Positions 1 through 10,320 of a stretch of DNA of 64,000 nt are shown piece by piece. Where the stretch lies: assembly GCA_037102815.1 (NCBI GenBank), contig BTPP01000001.1, positions 6,950,582 to 7,014,581 of the forward strand, given 5' to 3'. The translations under genes and the position numbers were made by a program. Within the stretch, counting starts at the first letter, position 1. Each line of letters opens with the position of its first letter. Under the pieces are notes generated by a model that saw nothing but the letters and a program-made list of their open reading frames with translations, searched no databases and was not told where the DNA came from. The DNA comes from Neurospora intermedia (taxonomy: Eukaryota; Ascomycota; Sordariomycetes; Sordariales; Sordariaceae).

Positions 1-808
1 CAAAACCCTTTCAACTGCAATGGTGGCATATAGACACCATCTTTGATCATGTTGGTTGGGGAAAGGGGGACATGGGGAAGAGGGTTTTAGAAGGATTAGA
101 CTGATACCATTTGTCTGGGCTGTCGTCTTTTGTGAAACCGTCTAGGAAGTCATGTGGGAATACACGGCACAGTCACTGAAGTTCACGACGTCGTTCGTGG
201 GTGGGTTGAGAGCGACGGATCTCCCACCGGCACTTTACTCCATACTGTGGTACCACGGCAGTTTCAAGACCTCCCGGTTTCTGCCCCGGCTCTGTACTCT
301 GGACTCTGAGCTCGTCCATGCCCGGAAACTCTACATGTCAGTTGGGCGAAGTGACCTTTTTACGTTCTCATTTATTCTTACCTACAACGGTCACCTAGGG
401 CATTCATAGAAGCCCGCCCGAGTGGTCACGGTCAGTCTTGTTCACTTTTGTCAACAGGGACATTGCTCTTGTTAGTGCATGACGCTAACCGTACCCATGA
501 ACAGGGGGGTCCCTAACAAGTACTATGCCCATAGCCCTAGCGGCAAAATGTGTTAGTGACGTCGTAAAATTAGACTTTAGCCTGGGCCTCCACAGTCGTT
601 TCAGCTGTTCGTCCCGTTTTCATGGAGTGACGTACATAATGAGGGATTCCGTCCCAAACTTTATTTTCCCCTGACCTGACCAGCATTCCGAGTCGTTGTC
701 GTTGTCGTTGTCGTTGTCGTCTTGGTCGACAACAATACTTACTTACCACCACTCAACGCCGTCGCCTCAACCCGTATCTGACCCGATCCAAACTTTCCAT
801 CCACAGCC
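1..808. other. Non-coding stretch upstream of the mannose-6-phosphate isomerase gene
   Basis: I see no convincing gene here. The short open frames lack coding character. A hexanucleotide microsatellite of GTCGTT units lies at about 692-720, some 90 bases before the isomerase ATG, and is probably part of its promoter or 5' leader. Confidence 0.6.
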
Positions 809-2257
809 ATGCTTCCAGTTCCTCTCATCCAGCTCCAATGCGGGGTCAACTCGTACGAATGGGGAAAGAAGGGAAACTCGTCGCGCGCCGCCCAGTTTGC
901 TGCCGCCTCTCTCGATGGGAACGAGTTCAAGATTGATGAGGAGAAGCCATATGCCGAGGTAGAAACACACCCGTTTTGTTCTCCCTCGTGTCCTCATGCG
1001 TCAACCGCTAACCTTCACCACCAACAGCTATGGATGGGCACGCACCCCTCCAACCCATCCAAGGACAAACACACTGGCCGCACCCTGCTCGAGCTCATCC
1101 AAGACAACCAAGCTCTCCTCTCCCCCGCTATCGCCGAGCGCTACCAGAACAAGCTGCCCTTCCTCTTCAAGGTCCTGTCCATCCAGAAAGCCCTATCGAT
1201 CCAGGCCCACCCCAACAAGAAGCTCGCCGAGAAGCTGCACGCCCGCGACCCCAAGAACTACCCCGATGACAACCATAAGCCCGAGATGGCCATTGCCATT
1301 AGCGACTTTGAGGGCCTCTGCGGCTTCCGTCCGTTGAAGGAGATTGCTCACTTCCTCGACAACGTGCCTGCTCTGCGACAGCTGGTGGGTGAGGACAAGG
1401 CGAAGGCATTCGTCGAGACTGTCAAGAGGAATGATGGGAACGAATCGGAGGAGGCGACGGCGGAGAACAAAAAGGTGTTACAAAGTGCTTTTGGTGCACT
1501 CATGGCTTCATCTGAGGCGGACATGACTGCTGCCACCGACAAGCTCGTTCAGTCGGCCAAGAGCGCTGGCGCGGATTTTGCCGGTACTGCTGTCCCCTCG
1601 CCGGGTGGTGCTAAGCTTTCTGAGCTGGTCGGTCGTCTACACGGACAGTTTGGTGCTGACTATGGCCTTTTTGTTCTTTTCTTCCTCAACTTTGTCGAGA
1701 TGAAGGCGGGTGAAGCGATCTATCTCAGGGCAGACGATATCCATGCCTACATTAGCGGCGACATCATCGAATGCATGGCCAGCAGCGACAATGTTGTGCG
1801 CGCAGGCTTCACCCCCAAGTTCAAGGACGTCGACAATTTGGTCAATATGCTTACATATGACTTTGCGCCTATCGAACAGCAGAAGATGGAGCCCACCGAC
1901 TACACCCAGGATGTGAAGAACAAGCGCGAAGCTGGCGCGACACTGAACCAGGCTGCCATCGACTCCCAATCAGAGATTGTAGAGTACAACCCACCCATCG
2001 AGGAGTTCAGTGTCGTCCGCTCGTTGCTCAAGAGCCAGGGATCCAAGGTGACCTTCAAGCCCATTGACGGCCCAAGCATCATCATCTGCACCGAGGGTCA
2101 GGGCAAGATTTCAGTTGGCCCCAAGGTACAGGAGATCAAGAAGGGCCACGTTTTCTTTGTTGGTGCTACGGCCGAGTGTGTGCTCGAAAGCGAGGATGAC
2201 AAGTTTGAGACTTTCAAGGCCTTTTGCGTGCTGGACGAGCAAAGTAATGGGAATTGA
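809..2257 (+). CDS. Mannose-6-phosphate isomerase (phosphomannose isomerase)
   Basis: Zinc-dependent cytosolic enzyme that interconverts fructose-6-phosphate and mannose-6-phosphate, feeding GDP-mannose for glycosylation and cell-wall mannan. One intron at 959-1027 (69 bp, GT...CAG, a multiple of three so the frame reads through it); removing it joins KPYAE to LWMGTHPS, the usual family sequence. The spliced protein is 459 aa. Family landmarks are the QAHPNK zinc-ligand motif followed by KPEMA, and the C-terminal stretch from [10 protein letters not shown] to [13 protein letters not shown], which contains the substrate-site Arg. The ATG at 809 lies in a suitable context (acagccATGc). It is the leftmost gene and is followed by a 2.1-kb gap. 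Homologues are called PMI1, MAN1 or manA. Family is certain; the intron is inferred from family alignment. Confidence 0.96.
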   Translation: MLPVPLIQLQCGVNSYEWGKKGNSSRAAQFAAASLDGNEFKIDEEKPYAEVETHPFCSPSCPHASTANLHHQQLWMGTHPSNPSKDKHTGRTLLELIQDNQALLSPAIAERYQNKLPFLFKVLSIQKALSIQAHPNKKLAEKLHARDPKNYPDDNHKPEMAIAISDFEGLCGFRPLKEIAHFLDNVPALRQLVGEDKAKAFVETVKRNDGNESEEATAENKKVLQSAFGALMASSEADMTAATDKLVQSAKSAGADFAGTAVPSPGGAKLSELVGRLHGQFGADYGLFVLFFLNFVEMKAGEAIYLRADDIHAYISGDIIECMASSDNVVRAGFTPKFKDVDNLVNMLTYDFAPIEQQKMEPTDYTQDVKNKREAGATLNQAAIDSQSEIVEYNPPIEEFSVVRSLLKSQGSKVTFKPIDGPSIIICTEGQGKISVGPKVQEIKKGHVFFVGATAECVLESEDDKFETFKAFCVLDEQSNGN

Positions 2258-4379
2258 CTCCCCAAGCTATGACGGTGGGATCACAGTCGGAAAATGAGGT
2301 GGGAGTCAGGCGTATGCACCCCATATCGTACAATTTCTCTTCTCGTTGCTCAGTCAGCTATCCGTAATGATTTCGAAAGCTTCACCGCCAGGCGCGGGTT
2401 CCAAGTTCAACTTTTCTCTTCTGGGAGATCTCCCAATCTCCTCTGCCACATTCCAGTGTATCCTCCACGCCTCGCCCAGAAGCTTCCATTCCCCACAGGC
2501 TCCCATCAAGATCTGGAGCTATCTCGCATTCCAACCCTTTCTTGACGTCTTGTGTCATGTGCGTGCCTTGGTCCTCTCCGGAGTTTCTTTCCTTTCTTGT
2601 CTGCTACGCTCCAACTTGCCCGCATTCCCCAGCGCGCAACTCCTGCACATGCAATCTCCCACATCGCGTCATCCTGCCTGCTGCAACTTCATTTGCAATT
2701 TGCCGATCCCGATGAGCAGTTCCAGCCAGCGCTGCAGATGAGGTCTTTTCTTCTTTGCCTCTTACTCACTTACGAGAACATGGAACCCTCTGCCAACCTG
2801 ACCCCGACGACAACCCGAAAGGTACCCGACATGAACGACCTGCAAGTCACTTTTGAGGAATAGCACAAGGCTACCTGATGGAAAGGCATACACGTATACG
2901 AGAAGCAAGAAAGCCAGGCATATAGGGAAAGCCAGTACACGGAAAGCCTGGCGTAGCATGCGAGACATGAAGCAACGCTACCCAGATTTGCGGTGCCCCC
3001 CTTTTCTCGAGGGTTGGGTCGATAGGTGGGGGACAGACGTCGGGAACGATGAGAGGTGCATAAAGGCAAGGAGAGGAAGAGCATTACCGTATACGCAGAA
3101 GAAACGCGCGCATCGTCAACCATGTCTCCTCTTTAAGCGCCCGGCAGCGCAGAACGAGCGCTCCCTAAGCCAGCATATGCAAGCAGACGTATACGATGTA
3201 TGTGTTTGCTTAGTCAGTCTAAACTTGAGGACATTACCCACCATCCACTCCAACCAGGGTCCGGTTCAATGTACGGGCTCGCGCTTGTCCTGCACAGATT
3301 TGTGCTGTCCCTTTGTTCTATCTGGCCTGGTGCCAAAAGAGGAGATGGACTGGCGAGCCTCGGCAAATTTCTCGCGGTAGGCTGCGTTGGTTGGAGAAGG
3401 GACTTCGATGATCCCCAGGGGCAGCTTTTGAAGTGTATGACTGACAGGCAGCAGGAAATCTTGTCGTCAGGAACCAGAACTAGGGTGGTCTATGCGATGT
3501 TCGCATGCCGCCGCCGCCGAAAGGCTGGAAAGAGCAACAAGATACTTACCTACACGAAGTCGTGAGGATGATACAGCTTGGATATGATACCTCAAGACCA
3601 AAAGCACGTCATCTGTCGGTCTTGCTTCTTCCACCATGAGCCATGTCATGAGTCATTTTCGGTCCCTTTGCGATATGTCTTTGAGTGTTTGGATGCGTCG
3701 GGGTCCGATAAACCAGAGCATCGGGATATGATTTGGATTCAGCTTGCATCTCTCGTGGTCTTCAACACTGTCAACCGAACCCGGTTGACCTGGCAACGGA
3801 TCCTACATACCCCTACCCCAGACATTGGATCATGCCGAGGGGATCAAGCTTCGTTGCCGAGTTGTGATCCCCTCTTTGGGCAGAATTGACTTGCATCAGT
3901 CTTTGCACGTTCATTCTCACTTGGATCACCGCAACAAAATACGCACTCAATGTGTTGGATGGGTACGAAAAGGGGCGCATGCAATTGTCCACAAGTCACC
4001 AAGCAAGGCGTCAACAACCCCCTGAATTCCCTCAGGTTGATTTGCTCACATCCTACATTGACTCGACTTGGCTTGACCTTGCTTGGATGTGCCTACATTC
4101 TGCCTAGCTGGCTTGACTTGCCTTGCCAGATCTCTAACTACCTAGGTAGATTGAGGTTGGCTTGCCATGTGCTTGAGATGATGTGCTTTGTGTTCCACGT
4201 TGGCTGGAAGGGCTACGTTGGGCGAGACGTTGACAAGAATTGTCTATAAAATACCGTCTCCCCTTCGCGGAACAGAAACATTTTTTTTATCACAGCACCC
4301 AACACTCCAAAGTCAACAGACCAAGCAAACTACTACTACCTACTCACTCTCAACTCAATCCACCCTCAACCTTGTCAAG
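2258..4379. other. Intergenic region, no gene seen
   Basis: The first few hundred bases are probably the 3' UTR of the isomerase gene. Open frames of 100-175 codons occur (for example 2853-3380) but their composition is not protein-like and they overlap one another. Around 4040-4140 there are degenerate CTTGRCTTG repeats and a CTACCTAGGTAG motif. A TATA-like TATAAAATA at 4245-4253 lies about 130 bases before the next ATG and is the likely core promoter of that gene. Confidence 0.5.
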
Positions 4380-4995
4380 ATGGTTCAAATGACGGCAGTC
4401 CTGGTTCTCGCGGCGGCGAGGTGAGTCCACCCTTTACACCCTCTCATCACTCTGTGCTCGCTGACACCAACCTAGCTCCGTCCTTGGAGGTGCGGTTCCC
4501 GGGGCCTACTGGCCCAAGAACAAGGTCACCGAGACCGTAACCGAGACCACCACCGTGGAAACGACCACCACCGAGATCTCGCTCGTCCCCACCACCGAGA
4601 CCACCACCGTGGAAACGACCACCACCGAGATCTCGCTCGTCCCCACCACCGAGACCACCACCGTGGAAACGACCACCACCGAGATCTCGCTCGTCCCCAC
4701 CACCGAGACCACCACCGAGATCTCGCTCGTCCCCACCACCGAGACCGATACGGTTACGGTTACTGTCACCAAGAAGCATGGAAAAGGTCATCATCACAAG
4801 TACCCGTACTACTATGTGACCGCCGCTCCGACACCCAGTGAGGCTCCCACTTCCTCTGAGGCTCCCACTTCCTCTGAGGCTCCCACTTCCTCTGAGGCTC
4901 CCACTTCCTCTGAGGCTCCCACTTCCTCTGAGACTCCCACTTCCTATGAGACTCCCAGTGCCTCTCCGTCGCACTATGCCTGGAACAGGCTGTAA
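4380..4995 (+). CDS. Secreted Thr-rich tandem-repeat protein, paralog 1
   Basis: Spliced 186-aa protein. Exon 1 is 4380-4420 (41 nt), the intron 4421-4475 (GTGAGT...CTGAC...TAG, 55 bp) and exon 2 4476-4995. It starts with a signal-peptide-like segment (MVQMTAVLVLAAASSVLGG), then an acidic Thr/Glu region built from 18-residue repeats containing EISLVPTTETTT (three full, one short), a basic KKHGKGHHHK patch, and six or more SEAPTS hexapeptide repeats. This composition fits an O-glycosylated wall or secreted protein; no GPI signal or catalytic domain is visible. The gene at 6180 has the same exon-1 length, the same phase-2 intron position, and a TATA-like box at the same distance (about 130 bp), so the pair is a tandem duplication. 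Function unknown. Confidence 0.8.
4540..4960 (+). repeat. Two coding minisatellites (54-bp and 18-bp units)
   Basis: Within the first Thr-rich gene, a 54-bp unit is repeated about three times with a shortened 36-bp copy (about 4540-4750), and an 18-bp unit (gaggctcccacttcctct) is repeated about six times with small variants at the end (about 4845-4960). Both units are multiples of three, so copy-number change keeps the frame. Confidence 0.85.
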
Positions 4996-6179
4996 AGCCC
5001 CGACACCTCATGCACGAAATATTGCGCCATGTTTCGTGAAAGTCTATGGTCACCTTGAGGGCCATGAGATGTCTGCTTGCATGACTTTGGAGGATCAAAG
5101 AGAAGCAAAAGATGGGACTACACTAGGTATCAACGAGGGTGAAAGTCTTGCGGCTTTTGACTTGGCGGATGGGATACATCAATGTATTTCGAACATTTGG
5201 GAGACCCCAGTGTTCAAAGGCGCCGGTGTATACTTGGCATTCCGGCTGGACCATGTCCGGTCCGGCAGTGCCAGACACAGCATCGGGTCTTAGATACCTA
5301 GGTAGTTTAGTCATCTAAAGAGAAAAGGCCCATTCGTCTTTCACACACATTCACATGTGCTTGTCCAGTGAAATTTTTGATTGGTTTGAGGTTTAGGTAC
5401 CTTGGGTTCCTGTAATCGGTGGGACTCGACGCTGCTGAGCTCCATGCACAACGAATTCCCATGTCGAGCCCGGCTTTATATGTCAAGATTAGCTCAAGAA
5501 TCGACGTTTGCATGACATCGCCGAGGTGCGGGAACCACCCATTGCTTACAAGTAGGTACCTACCTCTACAGAATCGGGTTTCTCTCATCACCCACGCAGT
5601 CCTACCTACCCCAGATATCGGTTAATTGACTCGGAGCTGCCAGGCTATTTATAACTTTCCGTCCATGGAAACCTGGATCCGAGATCCCAAACCGTGGTAG
5701 CATCGAAGTCCACTCATGGAACGTGGACAGCTAGTGCATTCAAAAGTGCAACACCAATCTATTCGGCAATAACGAGGCAATTTGGAGGCGACGACTGATT
5801 GGCTTGCCTTACACTCAGCTCCCATTACCACCGCACAACACCAAGGACCGCAATTCCAGAAGACAGGATCCGTACAAAAGTCGAATGTCGAGGTCTGTTG
5901 GCTTTCTTGATCCTCGGTTCGTCATGGCAGGCTCCATGTCCGGAATTCACTGACAATTTAGGGACTTTACGAAGGGATCTTTCCGGGTCCTATTTCCAGC
6001 TGACGGTGCTGGACAGGCCGCATTGAATAAGGAATTGGTCAGTGATGAAGATAAAAGCTCGTCTCCTCTTCACAGGAAAGAAACATGACAGCCTGGCACA
6101 TTTTCAAGGTGAACTGACCGAAAATCACCTTTCCATCCTATCTCAATCTACCTATCCAGCTCCTGCCTTTGTTGTCAAA
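4996..6179. other. Spacer between the two Thr-rich paralogs
   Basis: No gene seen. It holds the 3' region of paralog 1, several TACCTAGGTA/GGTACCTACC motifs (near 5287 and 5553), and the promoter of paralog 2. ATAAAAGCTCGTCTCCTC (about 6050) resembles the ATAAAATACCGTCTCCCC element at the matching place in front of paralog 1, so the promoter was duplicated with the gene. Confidence 0.5.
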
Positions 6180-6807
6180 ATGGTCCAAAAGATTGCAGTC
6201 CTATTCCTTGCGGCAGCGAAGTGAGTCCACCCTTCCCCTCAATGTCTCCATCACACTCCCTAACACGAACTGACCCAGCTCCGTCCTCGGCCAAATCACC
6301 CTCCAACCGTCCACCATCACCACCACCCGGCGCACCACCGCCAACGCAGGAGGTCCGCCTACCGTGACCCGCACCGTCACCAAGACGGAATTCGACACCA
6401 TCACCGAGACCGATCTGGAGACCCAAATTAGCACCAGCACCATCACCATCACCGAGTCCTACATCCAGCACATCACCACCAGAGAACTCTCCACTTATAC
6501 CTCTACCGTATCTGTCCCCGTCACCCAAACCGCCGTCGTCACCTCCATCTCCACCACCACCACCACCAAGACATGGACCGACATCTGCTCTTCCTCGCCT
6601 ACTGTACAATGCCCTACCGTCACGGCCACGGCAACGGCTTGCAAGAGTTGCTTCGTCCCGCAGTGCACGACTACGAGTACCATTACCAAGCCGTGTGGGT
6701 GCCAGGCGCTGCCGACGGCGAGTGTCAGTTTTCCGTGTGGAGGGGCGGATGTGTGTAATAAGATTGGGTGTACGACTGTTTATGCGGTGAAGACTGCTGC
6801 TTGTTAG
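6180..6807 (+). CDS. Secreted Thr/Cys-rich protein, paralog 2
   Basis: Spliced 189-aa protein. Exon 1 is 6180-6220 (41 nt), the intron 6221-6278 (GTGAGT...CTGAC..CAG, 58 bp) and exon 2 6279-6807. The signal-peptide-like start MVQKIAVLFLAAANSVLG matches paralog 1 closely. The mature part is rich in Thr/Ser/Val (TVTRTVTKTEF, TTTTTKTWTD) and, unlike paralog 1, ends in a Cys-rich module with about ten cysteines (CKSCF, CGCQ, CGGADVCNKIGC), probably disulphide-bonded. Thr-rich segments followed by a Cys-rich tail recall fungal cell-wall and adhesin-like proteins, but no named domain was recognised. Intron position and phase equal those of paralog 1. Function inferred only as extracellular or wall-associated. 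Confidence 0.8.
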
Positions 6808-7320
6808 GGAGTGAAATGGGATTGGGGAAGGGGGGAGGGGCAAGGGGGAGGAAACGGAAAGTTTGAAGGAAGGTGTGCTCGACGTCCATTGGAGGAACAG
6901 AATGGAATAAAGTGGAGGATACGCGCATCCATTGGCATGAGAGGAACTGAAAAAGGAAGGAGCTCAGAGAGGGTCAGAGAATTCACCATTCGGATGTGTC
7001 AAACTGGGGTTTTCCATTGAGGAAGGGACGAGCCGGCGTCACTGCTGCCAGGAGATCGGATCAATCAGTGTTCAACTTGAAGAAACGATTATCGTATTAC
7101 CAAGGCATCAATCTGACTGTAATGACCTGTTTTGAAGGAGTGACTCCAGCTCCATATGCCCTAAACCCGCCAAATTACATCATCCCAAACGCCGAATCAA
7201 AGCACCAAACATCACGCAAGCCACGACTCCGGTTCTTTCCTTCTCAGTAGAGGTATCCTTTCCATTCCAAAATCCGGCCCACAAAGCAATTTCTTGCCGT
7301 CGTACCCAACTTGCCTTCAA
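6808..7320. other. Convergent intergenic region
   Basis: Lies between the 3' ends of the second Thr-rich gene (+) and the flavoprotein gene (-). It begins with a purine-rich run (ggaaggggggaggggcaagg, about 6825) and otherwise shows nothing gene-like. Confidence 0.5.
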
Positions 7321-10320
7321 TCACTCGCCAACACCAAACAAGGCCAAAGCCATGGCCTCACACAGCATCGTCTGGTTCGGCTGCCTCTTGACACTCATCA
7401 ACCTCGTCAACCCCCCATCACTGCCCGCCTCTTGACCCTGCGCACCCGTATTGACACTGACACTCCTCTGTCGTCCACCCATTGCTCCTGCATCAGCAAC
7501 ACCAAACACTGACGGTACTGGAAAACTGCTAATGCTTCCCCCCCTCTTGCTAGCATTGCTCCTCCTCAAACTCCCCGGCGGCGATCCAGAAGAAACTCCC
7601 GGCTCCATTCCATGCTGCGCCATCAACGGATGACCCATCGGCATCGGCGGTCTCTGCTTGTCGTCCACGAAACCACCATTCCTCAGCTTTGGCGACGACG
7701 ACTTGCTCCTCAGCGTCGGCACGGTAAACCGCGGCGCTTCGAACCGGCCATTGCTCCCTCCCGATGCCGAACCAGGGAGTCTGGGCCTGCGTTCGACACT
7801 CGGCTCCTTGCTGATGATCCCCCACAGCTGCTGCAACCACCTCTGCTCCGCCTTCTTGCACGTCTCGGGGGGCTCCGGCTTTGCAGAGCGGCACGGCAAG
7901 ACTTCGGCACCGGCCATTTCGCGCGTCGGCCAGGGGAAAGAGACAGCCATTTCTCGGAGAGTGAGGGAGTGCATCTGCCGGAGAACAATGCGGATCTGCG
8001 CTTCGACATTGATCTCCGGCTTGAAGTACCAATCTTCTCGCTGTTCGAGACGGTCAGCGATCTGCGTCATGGCGCCCACGAGCCAGTCAATTGCCACGTT
8101 GTCCGGCACCGACGAGGCTTGCTTGAGCAGCCAGTCGAGAGTCTCCGGGGTGCCGGATTGGTTGAGGATGGGGATGCTGCGCTTGTCGTGCTCGCGGTCT
8201 TGCAGCTTGAGGATAAAGTCGTTGTAGTGCTTCATTGACGAAAGAGGAAGACCGGCAAACTCTCCGCGGTTGAGAGCGTGCACAAGCTCGTCACCAAAGG
8301 CGATGCCGGCTTTGATACCCGAGTTGAGACCGCGGCCTGGCCAAAAGTGCACCGTCATGGCGGCGTCGCCGGCCACGGCTACGAGGGCGTGCGGACGCCG
8401 GACGAAGCGAGAGTCTTCGAGGGGCAGCTGTTGCACGCCTTCACGCACGGCTTGTACGACGATGGGGATGCGCACGACGTTGATGACTTCTGATTCTTTG
8501 AAGCCAAAAAGCTTGAGCCCGTCTTCGATGGACTTCCAGAGCGAGGAGTCGCGGTGTTCGGAAGGCTTGAAGACGCGGTTCTCGCTGAATCCCTCGGGGA
8601 TGGATCCGTCTTCGCGGCGGAAGCAACCCGGGGAGCCAAAGTGAACGGGCTCACCATCCACGCCAACCATCTTGTGCCATTCATCTTCAGTCAGCTGCAT
8701 GTTCAGGTACCCCTTGCCGTCATGGTCCGAGGCGTTGAGGAGGTACCGGGTCTGGCCGAGAGTGAGGAACATGTTGAGCGGCTGGGACCAGGGTAACCCA
8801 CCGGCGGAACCGCGGTCAAAGGCCAGACCCAAGGCATAAGACCGACCGCGCTCCTTTTCGTAGCCGCGGAAGTAGTCACGCCTGACCCAGGAGGCGGCGC
8901 CGTCAGTTCCCAAGAGAACGTGAAAATCGCCGCACTTGCCGTTCTTGAGCTCTTCCCTTGTAACGCCCTCCGCATGGAGGTGAATCAGCCCACGCAGGTC
9001 GTCATCCTGGCATCTCTTGAGGAACCGGTCTTCGACCTTGCGAATCTGGATATTCGCCGAACCAGGCCACACCCTCTCCGGTCGTTCAGCAAACAGTGCC
9101 TGGAAGGACTTGGGAGTCAACAGATCCGTGACCGAATCCTGCAGCGTCACGACCTGATCTCGCCTCCTCGCATTCGGGGGATATCCAACTTCCCCAGTCC
9201 TCTCATCTCTCACCCACCTCCTTTCCCACACATGCACCTCAATTTTTCCCCCTCCCTTCTCCGCCAAGGAGATAGCGCTGGCCAGTCCCGTGGGTCCTCC
9301 ACCGACAATACAAACCCTCAACCTGCCCACGGTATACTTGTAAATCACCAACTCCTCACAAGGCAGCGGTTCCAAGTTCCTATGCAACGTCGGATCAAAG
9401 AAGAAATCCACCACCTGCCTCGCCTTCTCACACATGTCCACCTCGGCCGGGATATTCGCCTTGATGAGGATAAACCGCATAGCCTGTACCAACGGCGTGA
9501 CCCCAAAATCGGCATGTCGGTTCCCAAACACGCGGTGCATCACCGCCCACACCACGTGCGCCACACTTCGGCACAGTTCGCGGTTGGTGATGATGTCCCG
9601 CAGCTCCGCGTTCACCCATGGGTTGTTGGAACTCATCGAAATAAACCGCGTGATGAAGATGCGCGCCCGGTCGAGGTCGGTGCGGCCGTCGGCTACTACC
9701 GCTTCCCCGTAGCGGGAGCCGGCCCATGCGTCTTCATAGGATACGGGAAAGGCGATTTCGTCGTGGCTCGGTACCACGGGGGTGGCGTGTGGCCTTGTGC
9801 GCTTGCCGAAGCTGGCGGCTCGGGAGCGGGTGGTGGGCTGTGGCGGGGAAAGGGTCTTGATGAGGGTCGGTTTCGAGGGTCTGCTCCTCAGTCCGCGGCC
9901 CTGGGAGCTCGAGGTGGGCTGGGAAGGGGGAAGGGGGAAGGAGAAGTTTGGGTGGGAGCAGTCTTGTGAGGTGGAGGAGCGGCAGGACATGGAGGAGTGG
10001 TCGTAGAGGTGACGATGGGAGGACATTGAGGACACGGAGGAGCTGTCATTGCAGTAGAACTGCTCGGAGAGCGATGGTGATGAGACCCGGGTTGGCATGT
10101 TGTCTGTGATGGGTCTGGTGATAGTCTCTGAGAAGAGGAGAGATGATATGGGGTGGCGATGATGGTGTTGAACTTGTAGAGCTGTCGATGATGGTAGCTG
10201 CGGATGGGTAAGTTGGGGATGTATTGGATATCCTGTTGAGTAATCTGGTAATGTAGGTGCTGTAGTACTGAAAGTCGTGATGATGGGGTAGTGTGTAGAT
10301 TGCTCCCTGGTCGTTCTCAT
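7321..10320 (-). CDS. Large FAD-dependent oxidoreductase (aromatic-hydroxylase-like fold)
   Basis: Single open frame of 999 codons; a likelier start is Met75 (complement of 10096-10098), since the first 74 codons are His/Thr/Pro-rich and may be leader, giving 925 aa. Using full numbering: a low-complexity Ser/Pro N-terminus; an unrecognised helical region at about 190-330; a Rossmann dinucleotide-binding motif VCIVGGGPTGLASA at about 336-350; a DG-type motif LLGTDGAASWVRRDY at about 469-483; and the second FAD motif GDAAMTVHFWPGRGLN at about 651-666, as in PHBH-fold flavin monooxygenases. The C-terminal 200 residues are disordered and basic. The substrate is unknown. The N-terminal extension before the Rossmann fold is unusually long for simple hydroxylases. 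No intron is needed. Confidence 0.85.
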   Translation of the reverse strand: MRTTREQSTHYPIITTFSTTAPTLPDYSTGYPIHPQLTHPQLPSSTALQVQHHHRHPISSLLFSETITRPITDNMPTRVSSPSLSEQFYCNDSSSVSSMSSHRHLYDHSSMSCRSSTSQDCSHPNFSFPLPPSQPTSSSQGRGLRSRPSKPTLIKTLSPPQPTTRSRAASFGKRTRPHATPVVPSHDEIAFPVSYEDAWAGSRYGEAVVADGRTDLDRARIFITRFISMSSNNPWVNAELRDIITNRELCRSVAHVVWAVMHRVFGNRHADFGVTPLVQAMRFILIKANIPAEVDMCEKARQVVDFFFDPTLHRNLEPLPCEELVIYKYTVGRLRVCIVGGGPTGLASAISLAEKGGGKIEVHVWERRWVRDERTGEVGYPPNARRRDQVVTLQDSVTDLLTPKSFQALFAERPERVWPGSANIQIRKVEDRFLKRCQDDDLRGLIHLHAEGVTREELKNGKCGDFHVLLGTDGAASWVRRDYFRGYEKERGRSYALGLAFDRGSAGGLPWSQPLNMFLTLGQTRYLLNASDHDGKGYLNMQLTEDEWHKMVGVDGEPVHFGSPGCFRREDGSIPEGFSENRVFKPSEHRDSSLWKSIEDGLKLFGFKESEVINVVRIPIVVQAVREGVQQLPLEDSRFVRRPHALVAVAGDAAMTVHFWPGRGLNSGIKAGIAFGDELVHALNRGEFAGLPLSSMKHYNDFILKLQDREHDKRSIPILNQSGTPETLDWLLKQASSVPDNVAIDWLVGAMTQIADRLEQREDWYFKPEINVEAQIRIVLRQMHSLTLREMAVSFPWPTREMAGAEVLPCRSAKPEPPETCKKAEQRWLQQLWGIISKEPSVERRPRLPGSASGGSNGRFEAPRFTVPTLRSKSSSPKLRNGGFVDDKQRPPMPMGHPLMAQHGMEPGVSSGSPPGSLRRSNASKRGGSISSFPVPSVFGVADAGAMGGRQRSVSVNTGAQGQEAGSDGGLTRLMSVKRQPNQTMLCEAMALALFGVGE

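Noticed and set aside
2853-3380. 175-codon plus-strand ORF
   Set aside because: No domain, no neighbours sharing codon use, overlapped by another similar-length frame; likely chance.
4447-4974. Minus-strand repetitive ORF opposite the first Thr-rich gene
   Set aside because: Mirror of the coding minisatellites; the plus strand has a signal peptide and a well-formed intron.
8920-9969. 349-codon plus-strand ORF opposite the flavoprotein
   Set aside because: The flavoprotein on the minus strand has clear FAD motifs across the region; this frame has none.
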